The notes below the pieces were generated by a model. That model had not been told where the DNA came from and searched no databases. It saw nothing but the letters and a program-made list of their open reading frames with translations. This document shows, piece by piece, positions 24,814 through 34,250 of a stretch of 64,000 bases of DNA (the stretch's first letter is position 1; each line of letters opens with the position of its first letter). The position numbers were made by a program, and so were the translations under genes. The DNA comes from Xanthomonas sp. 3793 (GTDB lineage: Bacteria > Pseudomonadota > Gammaproteobacteria > Xanthomonadales > Xanthomonadaceae), in the NCBI RefSeq assembly GCF_024806835.1, contig NZ_JANTYU010000002.1, forward strand, positions 248,001 through 312,000, in the 5' to 3' direction.

Positions 24814-27800
24814 ATGAGCTGGGACGACGCTGTCGATGGCGTGGACCGCGACACGCCGGGCGGGCGCATGCCGCGCGGCTGGAATGTGGCGGCACGGCTG
24901 CGCGCGGCCAACGACGACATCGTCCATGCGCAGCACGCCGACGGCCTGCCTGGCTATGCCGAGCTGCATTGCCTGTCGGACTTTTCGTTTTTGCGTGGCG
25001 CCTCCAGTGCCGAGCAGTTGTTCGCGCGTGCGCAACACTGCGGCTATAGCGCACTGGCGATTACCGACGAGTGCTCGCTGGCCGGCATCGTGCGTGGCCT
25101 GGAAGCGTCGCGTGCCACCGGCGTGCGGCTGATCGTCGGCAGCGAATTCACGCTCGTCGATGGCACCCGCTTCGTCCTGCTGGTGGAAAACGCACACGGC
25201 TATCCGCAGTTGTGCGCGCTGATCACCACCGCGCGGCGTGCGGCAGGCAAGGGCGCGTATCGACTCGGGCGTGCCGAGGTCCAGGCGCAGTTTCGCGATG
25301 TCGTCCCCGGTGTGTTCGCGCTGTGGTTGCCCGGTGCGCAGCCGCAGGCAGAGCAGGGCGTCTGGCTGCAGCAGGTGTTCGGCGAGCGTGCCTTCCTGGC
25401 AGTGGAACTGCATCGCGAACAGGACGACGCAGCGCGTCTGCTTGCCTTGCAACTGTTGGCCCAGCAACTGGGCATGACCGCATTGGCCAGTGGCGATGTA
25501 CATATGGCGCAGCGGCGCGAGCGCATCGTGCAGGACACCTTGACTGCCATCCGCCACACCACCCCGCTGGCAGAGTGTGGGGCGCAGCTGTTCCGCAACG
25601 GCGAGCGCCACCTGCGTACGCGGCGTGCCCTGGGCAATATCTATACCGATGCGCTGTTGCAGGCCACGGTGGAGTTGGCGCAGCGTTGCACCTTCGATAT
25701 TTCCAAGATCAGCTATAGCTATCCCAAAGAATTGGTGCCGGAAGGGCATACGCCCACCAGCTACCTACGCCAGCTCACCGAGGACGGTATTCGCGAGCGC
25801 TGGCCGGACGGCATCTCGACCAAGGTGCGCGAAGACATCGAAAAGGAGCTCGCGCTGATTGCGCTCAAGCGGTACGAGGCGTTTTTCTTGACCGTGCAGG
25901 ACGTGGTGCGGTTTGCGCGCTCCAGACAGATTCTCTGCCAGGGGCGCGGCTCATCGGCCAATTCGGCGGTGTGTTATGCGCTGGGGATCACCGCAGTCAA
26001 TCCAGACGAAACCCGCTTGCTGATGGCGCGTTTTCTCTCCGAAAAACGCGACGAGCCCCCGGACATCGACGTCGATTTCGAGCACGAACGCCGCGAGGAG
26101 GTGCTGCAGTATGTCTACAGCAAATACGGACGCGAACGCGCGGCGTTGGCGGCGACGGTGATCTGCTATCGCGGCAAGAGTGCCGTGCGCGACGTGGCCA
26201 AGGCCTTCGGCCTGCCGCCGGACCAGATCGCGCTGCTGGCCAACTGCTACGGCTGGGGCAATGGCGACACGCCGATGGAGCAGCGCATCGAAGAGGCCGG
26301 GTTCGATCTGGCCAATCCGCTGATCAACAAGATTCTTGCGGTGACCGAACACCTACGCGATCACCCGCGCCATCTGTCGCAGCATGTCGGCGGCTTCGTC
26401 ATCTCCGACGAACCCCTGTCGCTGTTGGTGCCGGTGGAAAACGCGGCCATGGCCGACCGCACCATCATCCAGTGGGACAAGGACGACCTGGAAACCATGA
26501 AGCTGCTCAAGGTCGATTGCCTGGCGCTGGGCATGCTGACCTGCATCCGCAAGACGCTGGAGCTGGTGCGCGGCCACCGCGGGCGCAAATACACCATCGC
26601 CACGCTGCCATGCGACGACAAGCCGACCTACAAGATGATCCAGCGCGCCGACACGGTCGGCGTGTTCCAGATCGAGTCGCGCGCGCAGATGGCGATGCTG
26701 CCGCGGCTCAAGCCTGCGGTGTTCTACGATCTGGTGATCGAAGTGGCGATCGTGCGCCCCGGCCCGATCCAGGGCGATATGGTCCACCCGTATCTGCGCC
26801 GCCGGCAGGGCCGCGAAGAAGTGAACTATCCATCGCCGGAGGTGGAGGACATCCTCAAGCCAACACTGGGTGTGCCGCTGTTTCAGGAGCAGGTGATGGA
26901 GCTGCTGATGCACGCTGCCGATTACACCGAGAGCGAAGCGGACAATCTACGTCGCTCGATGGCGGCCTGGCGGCGCGGCGGCGACATGGAACAGCACCGC
27001 GCGCGGGTGCGTGAGCGCATGCAGGGCAAAGGCTACGCCTCCACCTTCATCGACCAGATCTTCGAACAGATCAAGGGCTTCGGCTCCTACGGCTTCCCGC
27101 AAAGCCATGCCGCCTCGTTCGCCAAGCTTGTCTACGCCAGCTGCTGGCTCAAGCGCCACGAGCCGGCGGCCTTTGCTTGCGGGTTGCTCAATGCGCAGCC
27201 GATGGGGTTCTACTCGGCCAGCCAGATCGTGCAGGATGCACGCCGCGGCAGCCCCGAGCGCGCGCGCGTGGAGGTGTTGCCGGTGGATGTGCTGCACAGC
27301 GAGTGGGACAACACGCTGGTCGGTGGCCGGCCCTGGCATAGCGACGAAGACCCTGGCGAACAACCGGCGATCCGGCTGGGCATGCGCCAGGTCGCCGGGT
27401 TATCGGAAGTGGTGGCCACCCGCATTGTCGCGGCACGCATGCAGCGGGCCTTCGCCGATATCGGCGATCTGTGCCTGCGCGCCGCACTCGACGAAAAGGC
27501 GCGCCTGGCCTTGGCCGAAGCCGGCGCCTTGCAGGGCCTGGTCGGCAACCGCAATGCCGCGCGCTGGGCGATGGCCGGCGTGGAAGCGCGCCGGCCGCTG
27601 CTGCCAGGCAGCCCGCAGGAACGCGAGGTGGAGTTTGAAGCACCGCGCGCAGGCGAGGAGATCCTGGCCGATTACCGTTCGGTCGGTTTGAGCCTGCGCC
27701 AGCATCCGATGGCGCTGCTGCGCCCGCAGATGCAGCAGCGGCGCATCCTCGGCCTGCGCGACCTGCAGGGCCGTCGCCACGGCAGCGGCGTGCATGTGGC

Positions 27801-28065
27801 CGGGCTGGTCACCCAACGGCAGCGCCCGGCCACCGCCAAGGGCACCATCTTCGTCACCCTGGAAGACGAACACGGCATGATCAACGTCATCGTCTGGTCG
27901 CATCTGGCGCTGCGCCGCCGCCGTGCATTGCTCGAATCGCGCCTGCTCGCCGTACGTGGCCGCTGGGAGCGCGTGGACGACGTGGAGCATCTGATTGCCG
28001 GCGACTTGTACGACCTCAGCGATTTGCTCGGCGAGATGCAGCTGCCCTCGCGCGACTTCCATTGA
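24814..28065 (+). CDS. dnaE2: Error-prone DNA polymerase III alpha subunit DnaE2
   Basis: The protein has 1083 residues from the ATG at 24814, the usual length for Xanthomonas DnaE2; another in-frame ATG lies at 24751. Order: PHP domain ([25 protein letters not shown]), the C-family polymerase palm with catalytic aspartates in [18 protein letters not shown], fingers and tandem HhH region, and a C-terminal OB fold ([18 protein letters not shown]). It performs translesion synthesis on damaged templates together with ImuA and ImuB. The spacing from imuB is 166 bases without a terminator, so expression is probably still driven from the lexA2 promoter. Confidence 0.94.
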   Translation: MSWDDAVDGVDRDTPGGRMPRGWNVAARLRAANDDIVHAQHADGLPGYAELHCLSDFSFLRGASSAEQLFARAQHCGYSALAITDECSLAGIVRGLEASRATGVRLIVGSEFTLVDGTRFVLLVENAHGYPQLCALITTARRAAGKGAYRLGRAEVQAQFRDVVPGVFALWLPGAQPQAEQGVWLQQVFGERAFLAVELHREQDDAARLLALQLLAQQLGMTALASGDVHMAQRRERIVQDTLTAIRHTTPLAECGAQLFRNGERHLRTRRALGNIYTDALLQATVELAQRCTFDISKISYSYPKELVPEGHTPTSYLRQLTEDGIRERWPDGISTKVREDIEKELALIALKRYEAFFLTVQDVVRFARSRQILCQGRGSSANSAVCYALGITAVNPDETRLLMARFLSEKRDEPPDIDVDFEHERREEVLQYVYSKYGRERAALAATVICYRGKSAVRDVAKAFGLPPDQIALLANCYGWGNGDTPMEQRIEEAGFDLANPLINKILAVTEHLRDHPRHLSQHVGGFVISDEPLSLLVPVENAAMADRTIIQWDKDDLETMKLLKVDCLALGMLTCIRKTLELVRGHRGRKYTIATLPCDDKPTYKMIQRADTVGVFQIESRAQMAMLPRLKPAVFYDLVIEVAIVRPGPIQGDMVHPYLRRRQGREEVNYPSPEVEDILKPTLGVPLFQEQVMELLMHAADYTESEADNLRRSMAAWRRGGDMEQHRARVRERMQGKGYASTFIDQIFEQIKGFGSYGFPQSHAASFAKLVYASCWLKRHEPAAFACGLLNAQPMGFYSASQIVQDARRGSPERARVEVLPVDVLHSEWDNTLVGGRPWHSDEDPGEQPAIRLGMRQVAGLSEVVATRIVAARMQRAFADIGDLCLRAALDEKARLALAEAGALQGLVGNRNAARWAMAGVEARRPLLPGSPQEREVEFEAPRAGEEILADYRSVGLSLRQHPMALLRPQMQQRRILGLRDLQGRRHGSGVHVAGLVTQRQRPATAKGTIFVTLEDEHGMINVIVWSHLALRRRRALLESRLLAVRGRWERVDDVEHLIAGDLYDLSDLLGEMQLPSRDFH

Positions 28066-28581
28066 GGCAGGGCGGCAAAGGCCGCATGTCGCGTGACCAC
28101 GCCCGGCGCTGCTCGGTGCAAGCGCCGAGGGCCGCTGCGTGCTGGCGGTGCGATGCATGTGCACTCGCTCGCCCATCCGAGCTGACCGCCAGGTGGTGCC
28201 AGGTGATGCCAGGACCGATCGAGGTGGGCGCCAGCGCGCAATCGCAGTACCTGCGTCGGTCGGTCGGATGTCGCCGCCTGCCAGCGACGCGTCGCAAGCA
28301 AGGGTGACGCCGGGCAGGATTGGCGAGGTTGCTGCAGATACCGCTTTTCAGCTCGGCCCGGTGGCGGTCATCGCCGCGGAACCGGCCCGTGTTACACCAG
28401 GGAGGGCGTCCCGCCTGGCCGGACCGAAACCGTTGGCAACCGACTGTGCGGCGGCGGCAGGCGCAGTGTTCGGGATCGGCGGCATCGGACGTACACTTCG
28501 TGGCTTGCGCGCCGTCCGCACCGGGCCGACCCGCGCTCCCGTTGTCAGCCACACTCATCACCATTGACCTGCGAGGCGATC
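28066..28581. other. Intergenic region, no gene seen
   Basis: These 516 bases follow dnaE2. Several overlapping frames are open on both strands, but none has a recognisable motif, a ribosome site or family-like composition. A locally repeated CCAGGTGNTGCCAGG-type stretch is near 28190-28212. The promoter for the HDOD gene must lie toward the right end, with no clear boxes. Confidence 0.5.
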
Positions 28582-29400
28582 ATGAAGTTGGAGGCGTTGT
28601 TTGACCAGTTGCACACCTTGCCCACCGTGCCCAAGGTGGCGCAGGAACTGATTGCCCAGTTCGACAATCCCAATACCAACATCGATGTGTTGGCGCACAC
28701 CATCGAGCGCGATCCGGTGATCGCTGCCAAGGTGTTGCGCCTGGCCAATTCGGCGCGTTTCCACGGCTTGCGCGATTCCACCAGCGTGGAAGACGCCGCA
28801 ATGCGCCTGGGCTTCAACACGCTGCGCACCCTGGTGCTGGCCTCGGCCATGACCGGCGCCTTTCGCGCCGGCCCCGGCTTCGATCTGAAGTCCTTCTGGC
28901 GCCACAGTTTCGAGGTGGCCGGCATTTGCCGCCTGCTGGCGCGCCAGCACGGCCTGGATCCGGAAACCGCCTTCACCTGCGGCATGATGCACAACATCGG
29001 CGAGTTGCTGATCCAGTCCGGCGCGCCGGAGTATGCCGGCCGCATCAATCACGAGACCTCATCGGCCGGCCACGCCGCCGAGGAAACCCTGCAGCTGGGT
29101 TTCGGCTACCCGGAGGTGGGCGCCGAACTGGCGCGCCGTTGGCAGTTGCCTGCGGTGATCCAGCAGGCGATCGCCTACCAGGTCCGCCCAGCCGCCGCTC
29201 CGGACGGTGCGCCGATGGCGCTGGTGGTTGCGCAGGCAGCCCAGGTGTCGGATGCATTGCATGCGCATGCCGGTGCCACGCCGGCCGCACTGGACGCGCT
29301 GCGCGGGCCGTTGATGGATAGCGTGGATCTGGATGCCTTGTTCGCGGCGCTGCCGGACGTGATCGAAGCCGATCGCGCGTTTGCCGAGCTGCTGCACTGA
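28582..29400 (+). CDS. HDOD domain signal transduction protein
   Basis: The protein has 272 residues; the ATG at 28582 has a GAGGCG site ahead of it. Almost the whole protein is an HDOD domain: LPTVPKVAQELIAQFDNP, IERDPVIAAKVLRLANSARF, VEDAAMRLGFNTLRTLVLAS, CGMMHNIGELLI and GYPEVGAELARRWQLPAVI. HDOD proteins are HD-related, usually lack phosphodiesterase activity and act in c-di-GMP, stress or motility signalling. No receiver, EAL or other output domain is fused. Monocistronic. Confidence 0.9.
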   Translation: MKLEALFDQLHTLPTVPKVAQELIAQFDNPNTNIDVLAHTIERDPVIAAKVLRLANSARFHGLRDSTSVEDAAMRLGFNTLRTLVLASAMTGAFRAGPGFDLKSFWRHSFEVAGICRLLARQHGLDPETAFTCGMMHNIGELLIQSGAPEYAGRINHETSSAGHAAEETLQLGFGYPEVGAELARRWQLPAVIQQAIAYQVRPAAAPDGAPMALVVAQAAQVSDALHAHAGATPAALDALRGPLMDSVDLDALFAALPDVIEADRAFAELLH

Positions 29401-29440
29401 GGATCGGCCCCGTCAGGGGCTGCGCACGCGCGCCGCTGCG

Positions 29441-29937
29441 TCATTCCAGGCGCAGCGGCTCGAACGCGCAGTCCTTGAGGCTGCGAGTACAGGCGTAGAA
29501 CTGATCTTCTCCGGGTGCCGGTGGTTGATCGAGCAGCCAAACAGCGGGATGTTGGAGCGCGACGATCAGGTTGCGTGGCGTTTGTGGCGTTTGCTGGTCG
29601 AAGTAGGCCAGGTCGACATCCTCGCCGGTGGGCAACGCATAACTGCAATTGACCAGCACACCCGTGCTGGTCGCTGTATCGGACCGCTTGCCGTAGTACA
29701 GCACCGAGGACAGATGGCGCGGCATGCCGGCGTTGGCTTGTGGCGTACTGGACCACTCGCCACGTCCGGAAGCCACTTCGATCCGCGCATGGGCACGGTA
29801 GCGGCCGGCCGCGTAACGCACCGCTGCAGGGGCGGGCACCGCGTGCCGTGCGCAGCAGGCTCGTTGCCGAATGCGCCGACGCTTGGCAGCGACAGCAGCA
29901 TGCCGGCCAGCAGGGAAGCGCTCAATGGATGGTGCAT
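29441..29937 (-). pseudogene. Small exported protein gene with apparent frameshift
   Basis: Reading on the minus strand, the ATG at 29937 opens a good signal peptide (HHPLSASLLAGMLLSLPSVG), then NEPAAHGTRC. After that, at about 29835-29850 in the C-rich stretch GTGCCCGCCCCTGCAG, this frame turns into arginine/cysteine-rich nonsense. The neighbouring frame instead becomes protein-like down to the stop at 29441 (RYRAHARIEVASGRGEW, PRHLSSVLYYGKRSD, LIVALQHPAVWLLDQP, DQFYACTRSLKDCAF). Joined, the two give a secreted protein of about 165 residues with two C-terminal cysteines. The family is not recognised. Either the gene is broken or the sequence has a one-base error in the homopolymer. Confidence 0.55.
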
Positions 29938-30312
29938 TGTCGGGACCTCTCGGCATGCGGCTGCGTGCTGGTGCGGGGGGCGTGTCGATGGAGATCGGCC
30001 AGCGCAAACAGCATCGGCCGACTGTGGGGAGCGCGCTCCCGCTAGGGCGGGGCCGTAGAGCGAGGGTGCCGATCGCCACGCTCCCGGCCGGCGTTCGAGG
30101 CGAATCGATGTCGACACCGGCGTACCGACCTGGCCTCGCTGCACCAGGCCAACGCATCGATGGCGTAGTCCGGAGCATGCCCGCTGCGCCTGTGCTCATG
30201 GATGGTGTTCCACCCGCCACAGTGGGCACACTGTCACGCCGCGCCGCAGCTGGACTCGCGTCGGCCCAGGCGCTAGCGTGGTACGGATTTTTTGCCCACA
30301 GGGGAATGCCCA
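29938..30312. other. Divergent intergenic region, no gene seen
   Basis: These 375 bases lie between the frameshifted exported-protein gene (minus) and the OPT transporter (plus). They should hold the promoters of both. No clear sigma-70 boxes, repeats or small genes could be recognised. Confidence 0.45.
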
Positions 30313-32283
30313 ATGAGCCACGACGCGCAACCGCGCCAGCTCACCTTCCGCGCCGTCGTGCTGGCCATCGTGCTGGCGGTGGTGCTTTCGGCCGCCAACG
30401 CTTACCTCGGCCTGTTCGCCGGTTTGACCATCGCCACCGCCATCCCGGCGGCGGTGGTGTCGATGGGCGTGCTGCGCCTGCTCGGCGGCGGCACCATCCT
30501 GGAGAACAACATCGTCCAGACCGGTGCCTCGGCCGGTTCGTCGATCGCGGCCGGGGTGATCTTCACCATCCCCGCGCTGGTGATCATGGGCTACTGGCCG
30601 GACTTCAAGTACTGGTGGGTGCTGGGCATCGCCGGCATGGGCGGGTTGCTGGGCGTGCTGTTCTCGGTGCCGCTGCGGCGCTCGATGATCGTGGAAGACC
30701 CGCTGCCGTTCCCCGAGGGCAAGGCTGCGGCCGAGGTGCTCAAGGCCGGCGAAAATCCCGGCCCGGGCCTGAAGATCCTGGCGGCCTCCGGCGCCATCGG
30801 CGCGCTGGTCAAGCTCGCCGCCGCCAGCGGCCTGCGCGTGATCCCGGACACCTGGGCGCAGGCCACCTACCTGGGCAGTAGCCGTCTGGTGGGCTATATC
30901 GGCACCAACCTGTCGCCGGCGCTGCTGGGCGTGGGCTACATCGTCGGCTTGAACGTCGGCATCGTGGTGTTGTCCGGTTCCATCCTGTCCTGGCACATCG
31001 CCATCCCGCTGTATCAGCAGTTCTTCATGGGCTCGGACCCGGCGCTGGCACAGAGCCTGGCCGGTGCGCCGGCAGCCGATGCCGCGTTCGGTATCTGGGG
31101 TGCGAAGATCCGCTACCTCGGCGTCGGCGCGATGCTGATCGGCGGCGTGTGGACCTTGTTCTCGCTGCGCAAATCGCTGTTTTCCGGCGTCAAGAGCGGC
31201 TTTGCTGCCGCACGCAAGAGCGGTGGCGGCGTGGTCGCCGAGACCGAGCGCGACCTGCCGATGAAGTGGATGCTGGTGGCGCTGGTGCTGTGCACCTTGC
31301 CGCTGCTGGGCCTGTATCAGGCCATCGTGCAGCAGTGGCACGTGTCGATCCCGATGACCATCATCATGATCGTGGCCGGCTTTCTGTTCGTGTCGGTGTC
31401 GGGCTATCTGGCCGGGCTGATCGGCTCGTCCAACAACCCGGTGTCGGGCATCACCATCTCCACCATCCTGTTCGCCTCGGCGGTGCTGGTGCTGTTGCTG
31501 GGCAAGGACGGTCTGGTGCCGGTCGGCATCGGCGCCGCACCGCTGGGCGCGGTGGCGGCGATCATGATCGGCGCGGTGGTGTGCTGCGCGGCGGCGGTGG
31601 GCGGCGACAACCTGCAGGATCTCAAGGCCGGTTATCTGGTCGGCGCCACGCCGTGGAAGCAGCAGCTGATGCTGGGCATCGGCGCGTTCTCGTGCGCGCT
31701 GATCATGGCGCCGGTGTTGAACCTGCTGGCCCAGGCCTACGGCATCGGCCCCGCCACCCCGCAGCACCCCAACTCGCTGGGCGCGCCGCAGGCCACCTTG
31801 ATGGCCTCGGTGGCCAAGGGCCTGTTCGGCGGCCAGTTGCCGTGGACCATGATCGCCATCGGAGCGGTGGTGGGTGCGGCGATCATCGCGCTGGACGAAT
31901 GGTTGAAGGCCACCGGCAAGCGCTTCCGCGTGCCGGTGCTGGCCGCGGCGATCGGTATCTACCTGCCGCTGGAGCTGATGGTGCCGATCTTCATCGGCGG
32001 CCTGATCGCGCATCTGGTCGAGCGCTTCCACAACATCCGCGCCGACGACGAAGACGGCCGCGATCGGGTGCATCGTCCGGGCGTGCTGTTTGCGGCCGGC
32101 CTGATCACCGGCGAGGCCTTGATGGGAATCGCGATCGCCGTGCCGATCGTGCTGTCCAGCCGCGCCGACGTGCTGGCGCTGCCGGCTGCCCTGCAGCTCA
32201 ATCAGTGGGTTGGCCTGGCTATCCTCGCCGTGGTCGGCTGGCTGCTGTATCGCGTCGGCAAGCGTGGCGAACAGGCGGCCTGA
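30313..32283 (+). CDS. OPT family oligopeptide transporter
   Basis: The protein has 656 residues. It is very hydrophobic throughout, with about 14-16 predicted membrane helices. The start region RAVVLAIVLAVVLSAANAYL, followed by FAGLTIATAIPAAVVSMGVL, the segment SGSILSWHIAIPLYQQFF and the NNPVSGITISTILFASAVLVL block are typical of bacterial OPT proteins. These are proton-coupled importers of oligopeptides or metal chelates across the inner membrane; the substrate is unknown here. The ATG at 30313 is chosen over an earlier frame start at 30292 because MSHDAQPRQLTF matches the normal N-terminus. An 11-bp hairpin lies 14 bases after the stop. Confidence 0.9.
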   Translation: MSHDAQPRQLTFRAVVLAIVLAVVLSAANAYLGLFAGLTIATAIPAAVVSMGVLRLLGGGTILENNIVQTGASAGSSIAAGVIFTIPALVIMGYWPDFKYWWVLGIAGMGGLLGVLFSVPLRRSMIVEDPLPFPEGKAAAEVLKAGENPGPGLKILAASGAIGALVKLAAASGLRVIPDTWAQATYLGSSRLVGYIGTNLSPALLGVGYIVGLNVGIVVLSGSILSWHIAIPLYQQFFMGSDPALAQSLAGAPAADAAFGIWGAKIRYLGVGAMLIGGVWTLFSLRKSLFSGVKSGFAAARKSGGGVVAETERDLPMKWMLVALVLCTLPLLGLYQAIVQQWHVSIPMTIIMIVAGFLFVSVSGYLAGLIGSSNNPVSGITISTILFASAVLVLLLGKDGLVPVGIGAAPLGAVAAIMIGAVVCCAAAVGGDNLQDLKAGYLVGATPWKQQLMLGIGAFSCALIMAPVLNLLAQAYGIGPATPQHPNSLGAPQATLMASVAKGLFGGQLPWTMIAIGAVVGAAIIALDEWLKATGKRFRVPVLAAAIGIYLPLELMVPIFIGGLIAHLVERFHNIRADDEDGRDRVHRPGVLFAAGLITGEALMGIAIAVPIVLSSRADVLALPAALQLNQWVGLAILAVVGWLLYRVGKRGEQAA

Positions 32284-32818
32284 GCCTGTTACAGACACGG
32301 CGCATGCGATGCATGCGCCGTCCTGGCGGGCGCGCAAGGCGACCTGCCCGCAGCGCCTGCCGCTGCCCTCTGCAACCTAGCCACGCATCGCCGCGGCAGC
32401 CCCCCTCGGCCGTCCACGATGGCGCTTGCTGGTCTGCAGCCAGCCTTTGCGCCGGCTTTATGCCAACTCCGGCGCGCATGCATAGCGCCTTTATGCCGCC
32501 GCTCCGTATCGTGCCGTCTCCCGCACGGATGATGCGTTACGGCTGCCGCATGACTCGATCGACCCCGCTGATCTCCGCGCCGTAGGCCATCGCGCCGCCG
32601 CTGCTGCCTGGCAAAACCGTTAGCCCAATCACACTGCGTCTCTTCCGGCGCGCGGTTGCGGTCGCTTTTTGTCATACGAGCTCGACAGTTCGATAGGATC
32701 GACCGGACGCTGCCATCCCGGCGTCGTGCAGTCGATCCACCTCTCCACGTGCATTCCCCCTCACTCACTGCTGGTCTGTCGTGTCATCGATCCAGCGCTC
32801 TGCCATGGAGTTACTGCA
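32284..32818. other. Intergenic region with hairpin, no gene seen
   Basis: These 535 bases follow the OPT gene. Apart from the hairpin at 32297-32321, no gene, repeat or clear operator is visible. The right end has a slightly AT-richer stretch with TTGTCA near 32669 that could belong to the promoter of the outer-membrane protein gene. Confidence 0.45.
32297..32321 (+). terminator. Hairpin after the OPT transporter gene
   Basis: ACGGCGCATGC and GCATGCGCCGT form a perfect 11-bp stem with the loop GAT, 14 bases after the stop codon. There is no T tract, so it may be a 3' stabilising hairpin or a weak terminator. Confidence 0.4.
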
Positions 32819-33664
32819 ATGCTGACTGTTATTTCCCGTTCCTCGTCCCGCGTACGGCGCACCCCTCTGCTGGCCATCGCCGTGGCCGGCGTGCTGTGCG
32901 GCATGGCCACTCAAGCGCAGGCGCAAGACGCCACCGATGCGCCGCTGTGCACCGATCGGCCGACCAAGGCCAATTCCACCTGTACCGTGCCGACCGGCGC
33001 CTGGCAGCTGGAAACCGACATCGGCAGCTACACCCGCGACAGCCAGCCCGGCACACGCATCGAAACCTCGGTGTTCACCAATCCCACGCTCAAGTACGGC
33101 GTCAGCGACCGCATCGACCTGCAGCTCAACTGGGCGCCGCAGCTGCAGGTCAAGACCACCGATCGCGCCACCGGTGCACGCAGCAGCCTGAGCGGCGGCG
33201 GCGACATCTATCTGCGCATGAAGGCGCGCTTCTACGAAAGCGATACCGCTACCGTTGCGGTGCTGCCGTTCGTCAAGGCGCCGACCGCGCGCACCGGCCT
33301 GGGCAACGACGAATGGGAAGGCGGCGTCGCTCTGCCGATCAACTTCGCCTTGCCCAACAGCTTCTCGTTGACCTTCGGCCCGGAGGTCGACTGGCTGGCC
33401 GACAGCGATGGCAGCGGCAAGCACGTCGCGGTGATCAATGCGATCAACCTGGCGCGCCCGTTGACGCCGAAGCTGTCGATGGCGGTGGAAGTGTGGTCCT
33501 CGATCAATCGCGACCCCGCCGACACCATCGAGCAGTATTCGGCCGACATCGCCGCTGCGTATCTGATCAACCCGCTGTTGCAACTGGACGTGGGCGCCAA
33601 CTTCGGCCTCAACGACCGCACCCCGGACGCGCAGGTGTATGTGGGCATGTCGCACCGCTTCTAG
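32819..33664 (+). CDS. Outer-membrane transporter-like protein (MetA-pathway of phenol degradation family)
   Basis: The protein has 281 residues. Signal peptide: RTPLLAIAVAGVLCGMATQAQA. The mature part starts CTDRPTKANSTCTVPTGAWQ, followed by alternating beta-strand pattern (QLETDIGSYTRD, LKYGVSDRIDLQLNWAPQ, LPFVKAPT) and the C-terminal aromatic residue of an outer-membrane barrel (AQVYVGMSHRF). This matches the Phenol_MetA_deg/transporter family of small channels; no substrate is assigned. A GGAG site precedes the ATG at 32819. It is monocistronic. Confidence 0.8.
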   Translation: MLTVISRSSSRVRRTPLLAIAVAGVLCGMATQAQAQDATDAPLCTDRPTKANSTCTVPTGAWQLETDIGSYTRDSQPGTRIETSVFTNPTLKYGVSDRIDLQLNWAPQLQVKTTDRATGARSSLSGGGDIYLRMKARFYESDTATVAVLPFVKAPTARTGLGNDEWEGGVALPINFALPNSFSLTFGPEVDWLADSDGSGKHVAVINAINLARPLTPKLSMAVEVWSSINRDPADTIEQYSADIAAAYLINPLLQLDVGANFGLNDRTPDAQVYVGMSHRF

Positions 33665-33790
33665 GAGTGGCCAACAAAACGTAGCGAGCGGTTCTCAGGT
33701 GGGTGTGGACAGCGCGGAGGAACCGGAGTGTACGAGTGGTACATGAGGGTTCCGACACTGGCCACGCCCGTCTGGCGGTGAGCACAGTCG
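33665..33790 (+). repeat. Dispersed intergenic repeat, copy 2
   Basis: It starts GAGTGGCCAACAAAACGTAG and continues through GCGGAGGAACCGGAGTGTAC to CCGTCTGGCGGTGAGCAC. Copy 3 (49682-49791) shares the blocks GGCGAGCAGTCGTCAGGTGG-like, GGAGCCGGCGTGTACGAGTG and CCCGTCTGGCGGTGAGCAC in the same order and orientation. It begins directly at the stop codon of the outer-membrane protein gene. Confidence 0.65.
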
Positions 33791-34250
33791 TGTTGTTGGC
33801 GGTTCTTCGCCGCAGGACGGGCCAGGGGCAGGGTGGGCTGCCGTCCATGCACACCCCGTCTCGTCGTGCATGGCCAAGTCCGTCTGCGTCACGCCAGGCG
33901 CTGCCGCTCGTCGCGCAAGGCTGCGGTGCACTGCCGCAGTGGAAGCCTTTCTCGATGTAGCGACCGCCAGTGCGCCCACCGTGGCAATCACCTCTCCAAC
34001 GCAGCGCGCAGGAGGCAAGCGGACCTGGGCGGCGTGACCGGCCTCGCTGCCCGCATGAACCATGCCGTCATGCGCGCCAGCCATTCGCGTTTGACGTCAC
34101 CTGCCTTGGCGTCTGGTCGTCGCGCCCAGGCGCGCAATCCCCTGCACGAGGCGATGCCCACGCGACCGCACAGGCAGACCCAAGCGCAAGCCTTTGCGCG
34201 TGCGCTGCAGCAACGCCTACCATCGACGTTTTGCCGTTGCAGGAATCTCG
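33665..34250. other. Intergenic region with a dispersed repeat
   Basis: These 586 bases separate the outer-membrane protein gene and the S9 peptidase gene. The left 126 bases are copy 2 of the dispersed repeat. The rest shows no recognisable gene; frames open here have no ribosome sites or motifs. Confidence 0.55.

Noticed and set aside
28066-28581. Open frames on both strands between dnaE2 and the HDOD gene
   Set aside because: No start with a ribosome site, no motif and no protein-like composition in any of them.
29938-30313. Upstream extension of the frame that encodes the C-terminal part of the frameshifted protein
   Set aside because: The extension is Ala/Arg/Pro-rich without a signal peptide or ribosome site, unlike the signal peptide in the adjacent frame.
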